DNA from: Ophiothrix spiculata | Lineage: Eukaryota; Echinodermata; Ophiuroidea; Amphilepidida; Ophiotrichidae | Length of the DNA: 41,167 nucleotides | Direction: 5' to 3' (one strand) | Assembly (NCBI GenBank): GCA_000969725.1 | Contig: JXSR01S002648.1 | Shown: in pieces, positions 21,779-31,033 of the stretch | Layout: the number at the start of each line of letters is the position of its first letter | How positions within the stretch are numbered: the stretch's first letter is position 1 | Made by a program: the position numbers and the translations under genes | The notes under the pieces: generated by a model | Told to the model about the DNA's origin: nothing | What the model saw: only the letters and a program-made list of their open reading frames with translations | The model's database searches: none

Positions 21779-22053
21779 TGTTGTCGTACAACCAGCGTGA
21801 CGTCAAAAATTTAAAGTGTGCAAACTCGACCTTGTAGCATCTCCTTGCCGTATGACAAGCCGATATATTGATTACCCTGTCGTGATGGTCGCAACGACAC
21901 AATATTTTGAGTTGGAATAAATTCAACTTTTCTTGTGACAGACCATTGCGGCAAGATGCAAATGTGTTGTGCTACAGTACAACAACTCAAAATTGCAAAT
22001 GTTTTGTCGTGTGCCGCAACATCGTGTGCCACAACGACAGCTAGTCTGAAACC
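21759..22053. mobile_element. MITE family B, 295 bp
   Basis: The left end CTGGTTTCTGACTAGCCTGT and the right end (read inverted) GTGGTTTCAGACTAGCTGT pair over about 25 bp. The internal sequence CAACTTTTCTTGTGACAGACC ... GCAAGATGCAAATGTGTTG is related to 36061-36260. Confidence 0.8.
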
Positions 22054-22111
22054 ACCTTTAAATGGTTAATGGAAATGACATAATTTCCAGGTAACTTACA
22101 CTTCAACATCT

Positions 22112-22495
22112 GGGGTATATTTCACAAAGAGTTAAGAACATTCGTAGGTTTGCAAAACATGCTTAAATTACTGAATCATATCGAATAGCAATTGCGATCC
22201 TTAAAGAGTTCTCATTTCATTTTTCAAAAGCTTATGGGTAGCCAATTTCATATACTTACTATTTAATTCATTTTGTCGATAAATAAACCATAATTATAAT
22301 GAATTTCAAATTTACGATCATATTTACAATGCCTACGATGACTAAAAGTTGATTGTAGGCTTACAAAGATATTTACAAATGCACTCTTTTGTGAAATAAA
22401 ACTTTTGATTGTTCATAACTTTACTAATGAATTTAGTACTTATGCACGTTTTACGATCCTTACGAACATTCATAACTCTTTGTGAAATACACCCC
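22112..22495. mobile_element. MITE, 384 bp
   Basis: GGGGTATATTTCACAAAGAG at the left and CTCTTTGTGAAATACACCCC at the right. The inverted arms pair over about 37 bp. Confidence 0.85.
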
Positions 22496-22617
22496 TGCTT
22501 AGTTTAATTCTGATAGAGTGCTCTCATTCTTTCTTGCTTTCACATATCCACAATAATAAATTGTCAAGAATATGTTGTGTTTATAGTGCCTGGGAGATTT
22601 TAAGGTTATGCATATGA

Positions 22618-22740
22618 GTAACTTTTGTTGTTTCCTCAGTTTCAAGCCTATAAAACAACTCTCAGAAACCTTAATGGGAAAGTTTTAAATTTCTGTACAA
22701 TAAAAATGAAAGCAGCTATTAACTTGAAACTTTCATTTTC
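22618..22740. repeat. Fragment related to the mariner-like element interior
   Basis: AACTCTCAGAAACC, then TACAATAAAAATGAAAGCAG and TTAACTTGAAACTTTC, match 21430-21515 in the same order. No terminal repeat was seen. Confidence 0.6.
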
Positions 22741-23248
22741 ATTAGGGAAGGCAACAAATAAATGAATAACAAAAATATATATGCTGCATGCATGCAATGT
22801 TGTGAAAGGTTTGAACAAACACACTCTCCATGTCATTATTTCTTATCAAACCATCTGCAAAAGCCAAATCAGGATGGATATTTATTTATGAGTTAGCTTA
22901 CTTCTATTCTTGCCTTGCCTCTTGTGATGACATTTCCATACTCTTAAGGTGTTTTTGTGTGTAATGAGTAATATAAGCAACAGCTGTTTAAATTCATGCA
23001 ACTTCAAAGCAAAAAAACAAAAAGCCAATATGTATTTTATATACTTTCCAGCAAATCCTTCTACATCCCAAATTGTATGAAACACTTTGGGTGTAAAATA
23101 CTTGTGGCAGAATGGGTGATGAAAGGTTATTTTCTATATCGGATTGATAATTGCAAAACAATCTCAGAATCAAAAAAGAAGGGCAAATTTAGAAATTTTC
23201 AGAAAAAAAAATTAAATTGTGTAAACATTTTAATTCAGAAGTCGAGGT
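22741..23248. other. Intronic, nothing recognised
   Basis: AT-rich sequence with short ORFs only. Confidence 0.4.
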
Positions 23249-23335
23249 AGCATTCACAAAGCATTCACTTAGCATTCACAAAATATTCACTTAGCATTCT
23301 GTTAGCATTCATGCAAGCATTCAATCATTCACAGC
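23249..23335. repeat. Degenerate short tandem repeat (GCATTCAC-type)
   Basis: The motif AGCATTCAC recurs irregularly at least six times (GCATTCACAAA, GCATTCACTTA, GCATTCTGTTA, GCATTCATGCA, GCATTCAATCA). Confidence 0.7.
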
Positions 23336-24023
23336 CACTTAGGGTTACCTACAGGAGACAGGGATCAGCACACGCAAAGGGGTAAGCATCGGATCAGCCG
23401 TCAATGTGAATTCATGTTAGATGGGGGATACGCAGCCACGACCTGCATTCATACAATAAAATAATGTGAGTTATATAAATGTTACACACAAAATTAATTC
23501 AATGTTACACACAAAAGTTAATATATATAATAATTGAAAAATTAATGTGAGTTCCTATAAATGGAACATACAAAAGTCAACAAATTGTGATGATACAAAT
23601 GTAGCAATACAAGAGAAAGCTCTGCGGGACAACTATCCCTGGTTCAGGGCCGTTTAATCTTCTTGATCTATTTGTGGTACATCGTGTTGTGGATAATGGT
23701 CTGAACCGCTTGCGTGCATCTAGGTCACGGGGAAGGAAGATCAGAGAAATTATACTAGTTAAGGACATCTGGAAACCCAAAATGAGATCAGGATTTCTTT
23801 TTGATATATTTGGGGGTTCGATATGGTTTGGGTATACTCTTTCCAGTCAGTTTAAGGGGTCATATAAATTTCACATTTGGTCTAGGAAGAGTTGGCAAGG
23901 TTGTTTGTTACATAACGTATAAAGAAAGACGAATAATTCATGTTCATATCTGTCGGCTGTCAGAAACTACCTCAACTGTTAATGTCAGTATGCACTGAAG
24001 AATGAATATTTTGTAAACGTAAC
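23336..24023. other. Intronic, no feature established
   Basis: Overlapping ORFs (23674-23922 +, 23577-23780 -) show no recognisable domain. Short repeats of TGTTACACACAAAA occur near 23480-23515. A promoter for the ORF at 24024 could lie here, but I see no clear core elements. Confidence 0.35.
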
Positions 24024-24734
24024 TTGGCTTTGAGAGTACGACTCTATCTATGCCAATTTGTAAATAATGAACACTCAGAATCCTGTTTTGACCTAAAAGA
24101 CATTTTTAAAAATATGGTGGGAAGTTATCTACGGGAGATTTGTTATTTCAAGGTCAGGATAATGTGGTATTCAAATATTGTACTTCTCATTATTTCGTTC
24201 ACGTTGTTAATTGGCCAACTTTTCAACCACCCACTGAGAGAAACAACTGTCATAGGATTTAATGATCAAACACCTGATAGAAAACTTGCTACCGAAAATT
24301 CATTTGTGAGTCGATGTCTGAATGGAAAAGATTTTAAAGACCTTGAAAAGGGTCACAATTCCAGCTATATTAGCTATATTAAAAACATACAGTTTGATAT
24401 TGAAGAAAATTCAAATCATATTCACAATAATAAACTCAATAATAAACTGATCTTTGTGAATATTCCATTGGTTCAACACATATTCACTGAGATGTGTGGG
24501 AAGATTTTCAACCATCCTTTGGCCATAACCCATGCAATTACAACTGGAATCCATGGCTTCATGCCATCAGAAATATGGCAATGGACTGTCAAAGGGTTGA
24601 GAATACAACTTGGTCAAGTCAGTCAAAGGTCGGAACATGGAAACGGATCGGCTAGTCCGGTCCAAGAGAAGATATCGTGTGTATCCCATGATGCATTGCT
24701 TCCTATGGGAAATTTTGTACAGGAAGTCATATGA
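24024..24734 (+). CDS. Unrecognised 236-codon ORF, putative type II membrane protein, in ZDHHC intron (antisense)
   Basis: The longest open frame in the window that no N run inflates. I do not recognise the product. An internal Met (residue 47, about 24162) precedes WYSNIVLLIISFTLLIGQLF, a 20-residue hydrophobic stretch that would act as a signal anchor. What follows is polar, Asn-rich and has one likely N-glycosylation site (HNSS). That layout (short cytosolic tail, anchor, stem) resembles the first coding exon of Golgi glycosyl- or sulfotransferases, but I find no catalytic motif. The last 26 or so residues (from about 24655) are encoded by the left arm of an inverted-repeat element, so the natural C-terminus or a splice donor may lie before it. 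It could equally be a decayed or chance ORF. It is antisense to the ZDHHC gene and lies inside its last intron. Confidence 0.3.
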   Translation: MALRVRLYLCQFVNNEHSESCFDLKDIFKNMVGSYLREICYFKVRIMWYSNIVLLIISFTLLIGQLFNHPLRETTVIGFNDQTPDRKLATENSFVSRCLNGKDFKDLEKGHNSSYISYIKNIQFDIEENSNHIHNNKLNNKLIFVNIPLVQHIFTEMCGKIFNHPLAITHAITTGIHGFMPSEIWQWTVKGLRIQLGQVSQRSEHGNGSASPVQEKISCVSHDALLPMGNFVQEVI

Positions 24735-24892
24735 GTAGTTAGTGATAAAACATGCCCACAATGCAAGTTTACAACAATTAGCTTCAGTTTATGGGCATTT
24801 CATCACTAACTACTCACATAATTTCCTATACAAACTATCCCATAGGAAGCAATGCATGATGGGATACACACAATATCTTCTCTTGTCCGGTC
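24655..24892. mobile_element. Inverted-repeat element, ~100-bp arms
   Basis: Left arm 24655-24758 and right arm 24792-24892 are complementary, with scattered mismatches (GAGAAGATATCGTGTGTATC / GATACACACAATATCTTCTC; GCATTGCTTCCTATGGGA and complement; GTAGTTAGTGAT and complement). The loop is about 33 nt. Confidence 0.85.
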
Positions 24893-25324
24893 CGGTTTGG
24901 GAAAAAATCTTATGGGTCAAGGATGGTCAGTGTATAGGTTTGTTATGAGCAAGGTTAGAATAGATGGGGATGAGGGGATCAAAGAGGAAAAATCTTACTC
25001 CACAGGGGTTCAAAAATATGCTGTGCTTTACTTCTTATTATGGAGTTATTACATATTTGCATATATGAGATAGAGATATAAAAAAATCAAGAAATAACAA
25101 GGAAAATGGAATTGTGCATGAAATTCTGATAAACAAATTACGATACAAGCAATAAATATGCATTATGAATTAGTAGTAATAAACATAATTTGCCAGACTT
25201 GATATATACTTAATTCAATTCATTAGAAAAATATCATATAATATTCTACGCAGCATAGTGAGCATGTCAAAACCATAGAAAGTACTTATAGCAGAGATAA
25301 AACAGTTTCATGATATATATATAG
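24893..25324. other. Intronic, nothing recognised
   Basis: AT-rich sequence. No gene or repeat seen. Confidence 0.4.
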
Positions 25325-25985
25325 CCCTGCTAGAATCATCCATCACAAGAGCACAGGCACAGTTATCTATTAATGCAGCAGCAGCAAAAAGCTTGGGCCA
25401 GATCATCAGTGTCCCCAAAACAGAGTGCTGTAAGTATTTTCATTTACCATGACATGAATCAATTGCAACCCCCAGCCTCAACTTAAGGTATATGGTGAAC
25501 CAATCAATCATGTCCCGGACTTAAAATATCTTGGATGCATGATGGCCTCAAGTAACAAAGATCTAACGAAACGAAAGGTCCTTGCCTGGTCCACATTCTG
25601 GAATTTGGAACGCGTATAGAAAAGCCAGATCATTCCCATCGAAACTAAAGTAAGACTTTTCAACACCACATGTGTGACGGTACTGTTATACGGCTGCGGA
25701 TCGTGGGTTATCTCCAGCGACATGAAAAGTCAGATTAACTCCTTTGCTACATCATGTTTTAGAATCATGCTTAAAACATCAAGCGAATCAACCATGTCCC
25801 AAATGCACAAGTATATGCTGACACTAACACGGAACCATTAATTAAAGGAGTGAGCTTGACAACTGACCTTCCTTGGCCATGTTCTATAAGAATGCTAGAG
25901 GAAGAACCCTGTATGATGTACGCCCTTATGTTGTCAATGTAGGAAAGAGTGAAACTTTATATAGAGCTATGGTTAAACATATAAA
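25325..25985 (+). pseudogene. Non-LTR retrotransposon reverse transcriptase fragment, decayed
   Basis: Conceptual translation gives LLESSITRAQAQLSINAAAA and KSLGQIISVPKTE (25327-25430). After an interruption comes VPDLKYLGCMMASSNKDL and RKVLAW (about 25513-25590). An in-frame stop follows, then ETKVRLFNTTCVTVLLYGC and GSWVIS (to about 25720). Further on, traces of GHVL, EEEPC and LYRAMVKHI appear in shifting frames. The K-T-E, D-x-K-Y-L-G and V-x-L-Y-G-C-x-x-W blocks are standard in the thumb/C-terminal part of RTE/CR1-type reverse transcriptases. The catalytic YxDD region is absent. Several stops and frame changes show it is dead. The minus ORF 25508-25723 is its antisense shadow. Confidence 0.8.
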
Positions 25986-27614
25986 TCATTGAGATAACTG
26001 TCAATGAGTGGAGGTGGTGGCGAAATATACCTCAAGTCAATAAAACAAAGATTCAATAGCAGAATATATCCCTCTTTCCTACACTGACAATGATTCCTGT
26101 CCCTTCTTTCCCCTGAAAATGTCACTGTTAAATCTCTGCTGTGAGTATTTTCATTTACCACTATGTCATTTTCTCAGTACTGTATTGTTTATAGAACGTT
26201 GATAGACCAAAATTTGAATATGAAAAGCAAATTTCTCTATCCCCAGCAACTTCACTATAACTATATTAACCCTAACTTTGAAAAATCATTCCAAACCATA
26301 TGAAGCTCAATTAAAATCATGCTTAACTGCAGCGCATCCCTTTGTATGCGCACAGAATGCCTGACCTGTCAAAGTCCTACCCCCATAGAGCGTAAAGCCT
26401 GTACTCTCGCCTGCCATGCGAGGTTCTACCACCCCTTATCTCTCTATTGTAATTAGAAACATTTTGCCATGAAAACGGGGCAGAACTAGTAAGCTCAAAT
26501 TCAAAATATACAATTTATCCTAACACCGAAAAATATACAATACCTAAGTCAAAATATGTAATGCTTTAAAACATGATTACGCAGCCATCTGACCATATCT
26601 ATGCCCACTAAATACCTGACCTGCCTGAGTTCCCCTATACCACAAATAAGCAACTACTCTTGCCTGGCACATGAGAGATAAATGGTTTTAGGCCCTGGTC
26701 AGGAGAGCATGCTATTTTTCTTCCTTCATCTCTCTGATGCATTACTTTATTTAGACCTTTTTCCCTGAAACTCTGAAAACGGCCGAACTTTTAGTGTTAA
26801 AACTTGCTCGTAGAAATTTGTAGGAATTGTGACGAAATAAATGTAAACCCTGTATAACTTATGTTATAAATCATGAATAAGATGCAAACTGAATGAGCTG
26901 AGAAAATATGTCTTTAATGTGATGCAAAGTAAAAGTAAATAGTTTCTTGTCGACTTCCGCATCATTCTTTGCTTCCTGTTGAATCAAAAAAGTATTTTTT
27001 TGTTTTGTTTTTTGGAATTAATTTTTCTAATCTTGTTTACAGCAAAATAAATAATATGTAAACATTTGATGGGCATACATGACAATCTTGCAAATCTATC
27101 ATCTTTGTAAATAATACTATTGTTTTAGAAAACGTGATAATTGTGCCCTCAACCTATTTGTTTTTAAAAGAGTTCAGGCAAGAAACTATTTTTTTACTTG
27201 GCTAAATACAAGCAGGGCATGCAGAATGAAGAAAATGAAACATATTGTTATATTATTTATTTTGAGTTGATTGCTAAATACAATTGGATTATATAGTTTG
27301 TTGTGTAGTACCAATTAAAAACATCTCAAATTAACAACATCAGTACGAAATTGAATGATTGGTTTTGAAACATAAATGTCCAAGCTGTGCAGAACAATAT
27401 ACAAAATATATTTGATAAAACTGTTTATCCTTGAGCATTGTAAGCAATAACGCACAGAGTGCAGGGCCATGTAGCATATCATGTTTTAACATTCATATGT
27501 AATAGAGGCCCAGTACTCTGTTGTTTCTTGTTTACACTGTACAATGAATTGAGGCTGTCATTTTTGTTATTCATGTTATCCATCCAAAAGAAATATTCAG
27601 ATTAAGGACAAATA
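25986..27614. other. Intronic, nothing firmly recognised
   Basis: The sequence CTGTGAGTATTTTCATTTACC at 26140 resembles 25427-25449 in the RT region, perhaps another scrap of the same element. Two loosely similar tracts (about 26310-26440 and 26570-26690, both with CCTGACCTG) may be an old duplication. No gene seen. Confidence 0.35.
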
Positions 27615-27894
27615 GCTGAACTATACTCGGCCTCCACACAAATTTATTGCTACCAAACATTTAGATGTCATATCGATCACCAAATAAATTTGATCAAATA
27701 ACAAGTATAGACTGGTAACAAACATTTTATGCGATATAAATGTTGATTAAATTAAACACATGCACAATTTGGCACAAAGTTTAATCTGATTTTAACTCTG
27801 TGTTGAAGTTACATTTGGAGTCCCACGTCTGTTTTACTTCACTATCAAATTTTTGATAGTGAAAATTGTGTGTGGACGTCGACTATAGTTCAGC
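27615..27894. mobile_element. MITE family A, diverged copy, 280 bp
   Basis: GCTGAACTATACTCGGCCTC at the left and GACGTCGACTATAGTTCAGC at the right are inverted. Internal landmarks (TAACAAACATTTTATGCGAT, ACACATGCACAATTTGGC) match 512-793. Confidence 0.75.
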
Positions 27895-27916
27895 CTTAAC
27901 AAGAACAACATATGTG

Positions 27917-28201
27917 GGCTGCTCTGGCAAAATGAGAGGAAAGTCGCAAATGCACATTTTGAGTAAATGGCATCTAAAGTAGAAATAGGGTGAAAAAGTC
28001 AAATTTTGTTTTTTGAATCGATTTGCAGCTAATTTTAGTTGCAATATATTCAGTGGACTGCTTTGGATTTCAAAATAAAGAATGGAGAAAGAAAGTGTGA
28101 CATATTATGTATCATTCAAAAGCTGAGATTATAGAGAATTAAAATATGTCATAAACTCAATTTTGAAATTGCATCTTTCCTCTCATTTTGCCAGAGCACC
28201 C
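27917..28201. mobile_element. MITE with perfect 23-bp inverted repeats
   Basis: GCTCTGGCAAAATGAGAGG (from 27921, continuing AAAG) and its exact complement ending at 28197. The outer bases GGGCT / ACCCC add an imperfect extension. It lies about 200 bp from the proline-rich ZDHHC exon. Confidence 0.85.
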
Positions 28202-28407
28202 CTCATATCACTCATACATAAATCAGAATACTTACCTTCTGTCATAGAAACAATAGTTTCGGATTCAAAGTTTGCACGCAGACTTATTTCCGCAATATTG
28301 TTATCAATATATATTGTTTTTACCTTTTTTTTCATATAACTGCACAGAATCAAATATTTACAGAAAATACAAGTTATAGAATTCATTAGACTCTGCCACA
28401 CACTTAC

Positions 28408-28567
28408 TGAAGTTCCATGGTAAGGCTGCTGTGGTGGAGGTTGTCTTGGATAAGGATGTGTTGGTGTAGGGGGCAAAACGGGTGCATGGTAGACTTGTTG
28501 GGTAGCCCTAGGCGGCTGTGGAATCACTTGCGTTTCTGCAACTACATAGCCTCTGCTATCTATTACA
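28408..28567 (-). CDS. ZDHHC14: ZDHHC14-like, proline-rich exon after the PaCCT motif
   Basis: This 160-bp exon lies between a minus-strand acceptor TTTTCTTACAG (ending at 28568) and donor CA/GTAAGTGTG. It starts with the third base of a codon: the previous exon supplies AG, giving Ser. It reads (S)VIDSRGYVVAETQVIP, then a run rich in Pro, Gln, His and Tyr (PPTPTHPYPRQPPPQQPYHG), and ends in phase 0 after GTS. The opening PSVIDSRGY corresponds to PSLIDRRGY, which follows the CCxxLCGP segment in vertebrate ZDHHC14/18. The proline-rich part should be disordered and cytosolic. The 132-codon ORF that spans it reads into introns at both ends and should not be taken as the product. Confidence 0.88.
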
Positions 28568-28888
28568 CTGTAAGAAAACAAGGTACATCCAGTTTGTGTT
28601 AATTTGTGATATATTTAAGGACACACATCACTAAATAAAGGCTTTTGGCCCGTACAGAGCTATGCGAAAGCAAGTGTTTGGTTGCCCTCTCTAAATTAAA
28701 AGCTTCAAAAATAGCGGAACTAGGTTTTTTGATCAAATTTCTTTTGAATCATGTTCTGTGGGTCAAATGTAGTCAGACTGGTTGAAGATCACTATAATTT
28801 TGCTGTTTTTGTAAATTACGAGGGCAGATTTTCAGTGTCTAGAGAAATTTTTAGCGATTTAGAGAAAATGAAATTTTGAGCATATCCT
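28568..28888. other. Intronic
   Basis: No feature established. ACACATCACTAA near 28623 and GTGGTGTGTGCTC near 29040 are weakly inverted and might be ends of an element, not pursued. Confidence 0.35.
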
Positions 28889-29877
28889 ATTTTCGAGGCG
28901 ACCTAGCAAAAAATTATCAAGGTTACCCTATATATTTTTTCACTTTGTGGGCTCGAATCCAAGAATTGAAGTAACCAGTCGCTTTATAGCCAAGATATCC
29001 GCCATAATCTGGAGGCTGTTTTGCATAGGAATGAATAGGAGATTAATTGGTGGTGTGTGCTCATAAACAGATGATACCCAGGAATACGTTTTAGGAGTTG
29101 AACAAAACTAACGTTGTCCAAACATGATTTTTACTTTCCCATGCTCATAACAGCTTTCAATCACATTTGTGAACATAAAGCCAGAAGCAGACAGACCAGC
29201 GAATGTTATGTGCAACACAATGATCTAAAAGTAACTCAGGTTGTCTTCTTCCACAATGAAAACAATCTAGTTTAACCAGGCATCTCTGCACTTTACTTCT
29301 TTTGGCATCGTAATATATATTTTGAAATTTTGCAAAAATGAATGACAATTAGCCAAAGCCTGTATCATACCTGCCAACATTTTCACATTCTGATGTGGGA
29401 GACTTTTGTATCACTTAAATCTACGATTAACATTTACGGACAACTGACATATGATGCCCAAAAGGTACACCCAAAAATTGTCTTCAAATTTTGAACAAGC
29501 AAAAAAAAAAGGTCTCACAAGAGCACAGACAATCTCATATTCAATGAACAAAATTGTGATACAAATTCAAATTATAATTTTTAAATCAATTCTGCCAATA
29601 GGGAATTTTCACGCTAGCAGGACAAGCAGTAGATTTTCTCCAAGGCACAGACTCACCATTTTTTTCTAAAGTCAACTTAACCAATGTTAGATGATAATGA
29701 AGTCATCAATATTTTGATGTTAAAGAATTAATAAATGAGTGATATAAAACAAATATTAACTGCCTCATGTGATAGAAGAAATATCATCACTCAGCGGAAG
29801 AAGAATGGTTCAATTCACTTGCTGTACCAGCTTGTGATATGGACATCTTTCGCTTTGTGATGATATTTCTACCATCC

Positions 29878-30098
29878 ATAGATTCTAGTCATTTGATTGG
29901 TAAGATTGTAACACGTGACCATTTGTCATTTTTACTATCACTATCATCCATTTTATAGTCTTTACTATCACTTTCATCCATTTGATAGTATATCATCTCT
30001 TATCGTACACTGGATTGAAACTACAGTGTACAGTAGGAACCTGTTGTAATGGGTAAGTACAATAGTTTAAATGTGTTATACAAATGACTAGAATCTAT
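29878..30098. mobile_element. Short-TIR element candidate
   Basis: ATAGATTCTAGTCATTTG and its exact complement CAAATGACTAGAATCTAT (18 bp) bound 221 bp. The interior has TTTACTATCACT / ATCCATTT repeats. The flanks share TATAAAACAAATATTAACTGC (29740s and 30108), so it may sit inside a larger hairpin family. It is repeated at +2145. Confidence 0.6.
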
Positions 30099-30107
30099 AG
30101 ATGAGTT

Positions 30108-30286
30108 ATATAAAACAAATATTAACTGCTTATATTCGTGTGATGGTAAAAAATATAGCATCCCTCAATGAAAGATTGATTGTCCATTTCACAAGCCGAT
30201 AGGCGAGTGAAATGGACAATCAATCTTTCAATTCGGGATGGTATAATTTTACCATAGCACTCATAAGCAGTTAGTATTTGTGTACC
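30108..30286. mobile_element. Long hairpin MITE next to the PaCCT-exon donor
   Basis: The arms are almost 80 bp. They start ATATAAAACAAATATTAACTGC / GCAGTTAGTATTTGTGTACC and end with the perfect 23-bp inner stem GAAAGATTGATTGTCCATTTC(AC) / GTGAAATGGACAATCAATC(TTTC). It ends 7 bp before the last base of the exon on the other side of the donor. It is repeated at about 32253-32431. Confidence 0.85.
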
Positions 30287-30293
30287 AGCTTAC

Positions 30294-30403
30294 CTGGGAT
30301 AAAAAGGTCCGCATAGAACTGCACAGCAGTTACTAACAATGGAACCAAAACTATATGGATTAAAATTATCTTGTGACCTCTTGGATGACCAAGTTCCTTT
30401 TAT
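30294..30403 (-). CDS. ZDHHC14: ZDHHC14-like PaCCT exon, duplicate copy (probable assembly duplicate)
   Basis: Identical in sequence, splice sites and phase to 32439-32548. See that entry for the motif content. Including both copies in one transcript would add 110 nt and break the frame, so at most one is used per mRNA. Since they encode the same residues, alternative use would make no difference to the protein. Because the repeat begins exactly at the edge of an assembly gap, I regard this or the other copy as the second haplotype or an unmerged contig overlap rather than a second exon. Confidence 0.75.
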
Positions 30404-30418
30404 CTGTAACAAAACAAG

Positions 30419-30983
30419 CACAACACATGGTAATGGGAGATGTAAATCGCCAAAATTACATAGGATAGATTTTGCAGTGTTTAGTTGTACTTTCAAGTTT
30501 TTATCACTATCAACGGACTCAAAATAATCACAGCATACGGCCATTTGCTGGTGGGTTTTCACTTAGTTAGGTGATAGCAAATACATATAAAACTACTTTG
30601 TATTTTCTTTTCCTGTAACCTTAAAAAGCAATACTATAAGATCCTATCAACAGGGTGCTTCCTATCACCCATGACTTTTTTTGACTGGATTTGTTTTTGA
30701 TAAATGATTTGATCAACAAGTTGCATTCTTTTCCAGTTGTGGTAATTCGATGAATTAATTTTGGGATCCTGAATTTAATTCCACATGTGGTGGCATGTCA
30801 TTAGGTGGGTATGCTAAAAAGGTGGTGTTGTTACATTTTTTCATGGGTTCTCCAACTTAATTTGATGTAAATTCACTACTCCTTGGCCTATGAACTTGTT
30901 TAATGTCTCATTTGAAAGCTTACACTTTCTGCTATTTGTAGCAGTAATTTGGTCTTCATGGGTTACATAATTTAAGAGAGACA
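30419..30983. other. Intronic contig end
   Basis: Sequence between the repeat and the gap. Its first part resembles 32564-32660 (GTAAATCGC, CAGTGTTTAGTTGTA) with many differences. This suggests two diverged alleles of one intron. Confidence 0.5.
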
Positions 30984-31033
30984 NNNNNNNNNNNNNNNNN
31001 NNNNNNNNNNNNNNNNNNNNNNNNNNNNNNNNN
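30984..31033. other. Assembly gap (50 N)
   Basis: Run of N. The round length suggests an arbitrary spacer. Confidence 1.

Larger units (their letters stand above)
28889..30418. repeat. 1.53-kb direct repeat, copy A (left of gap)
   Basis: Matches 31034-32563 at a constant offset of 2145 bp, with no indel and no difference that I could see. It includes the ZDHHC PaCCT exon. Copy B begins at the first base after the 50-N gap. Both copies stop matching at the same intronic point, after which the two flanks are clearly related but diverged. Confidence 0.95.

Noticed and set aside
23249..23335. CRISPR-like array
   Set aside because: Repeats are short and degenerate with no regular spacers, in a eukaryotic intron. 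It is a simple tandem repeat.
25508..25723. 71-codon minus ORF
   Set aside because: Antisense shadow of the reverse transcriptase fragment.
28183..28581. 132-codon ORF taken as a complete protein
   Set aside because: Only 28408-28567 is exon. Both sides have good splice sites, and the phases fit the neighbouring ZDHHC exons.
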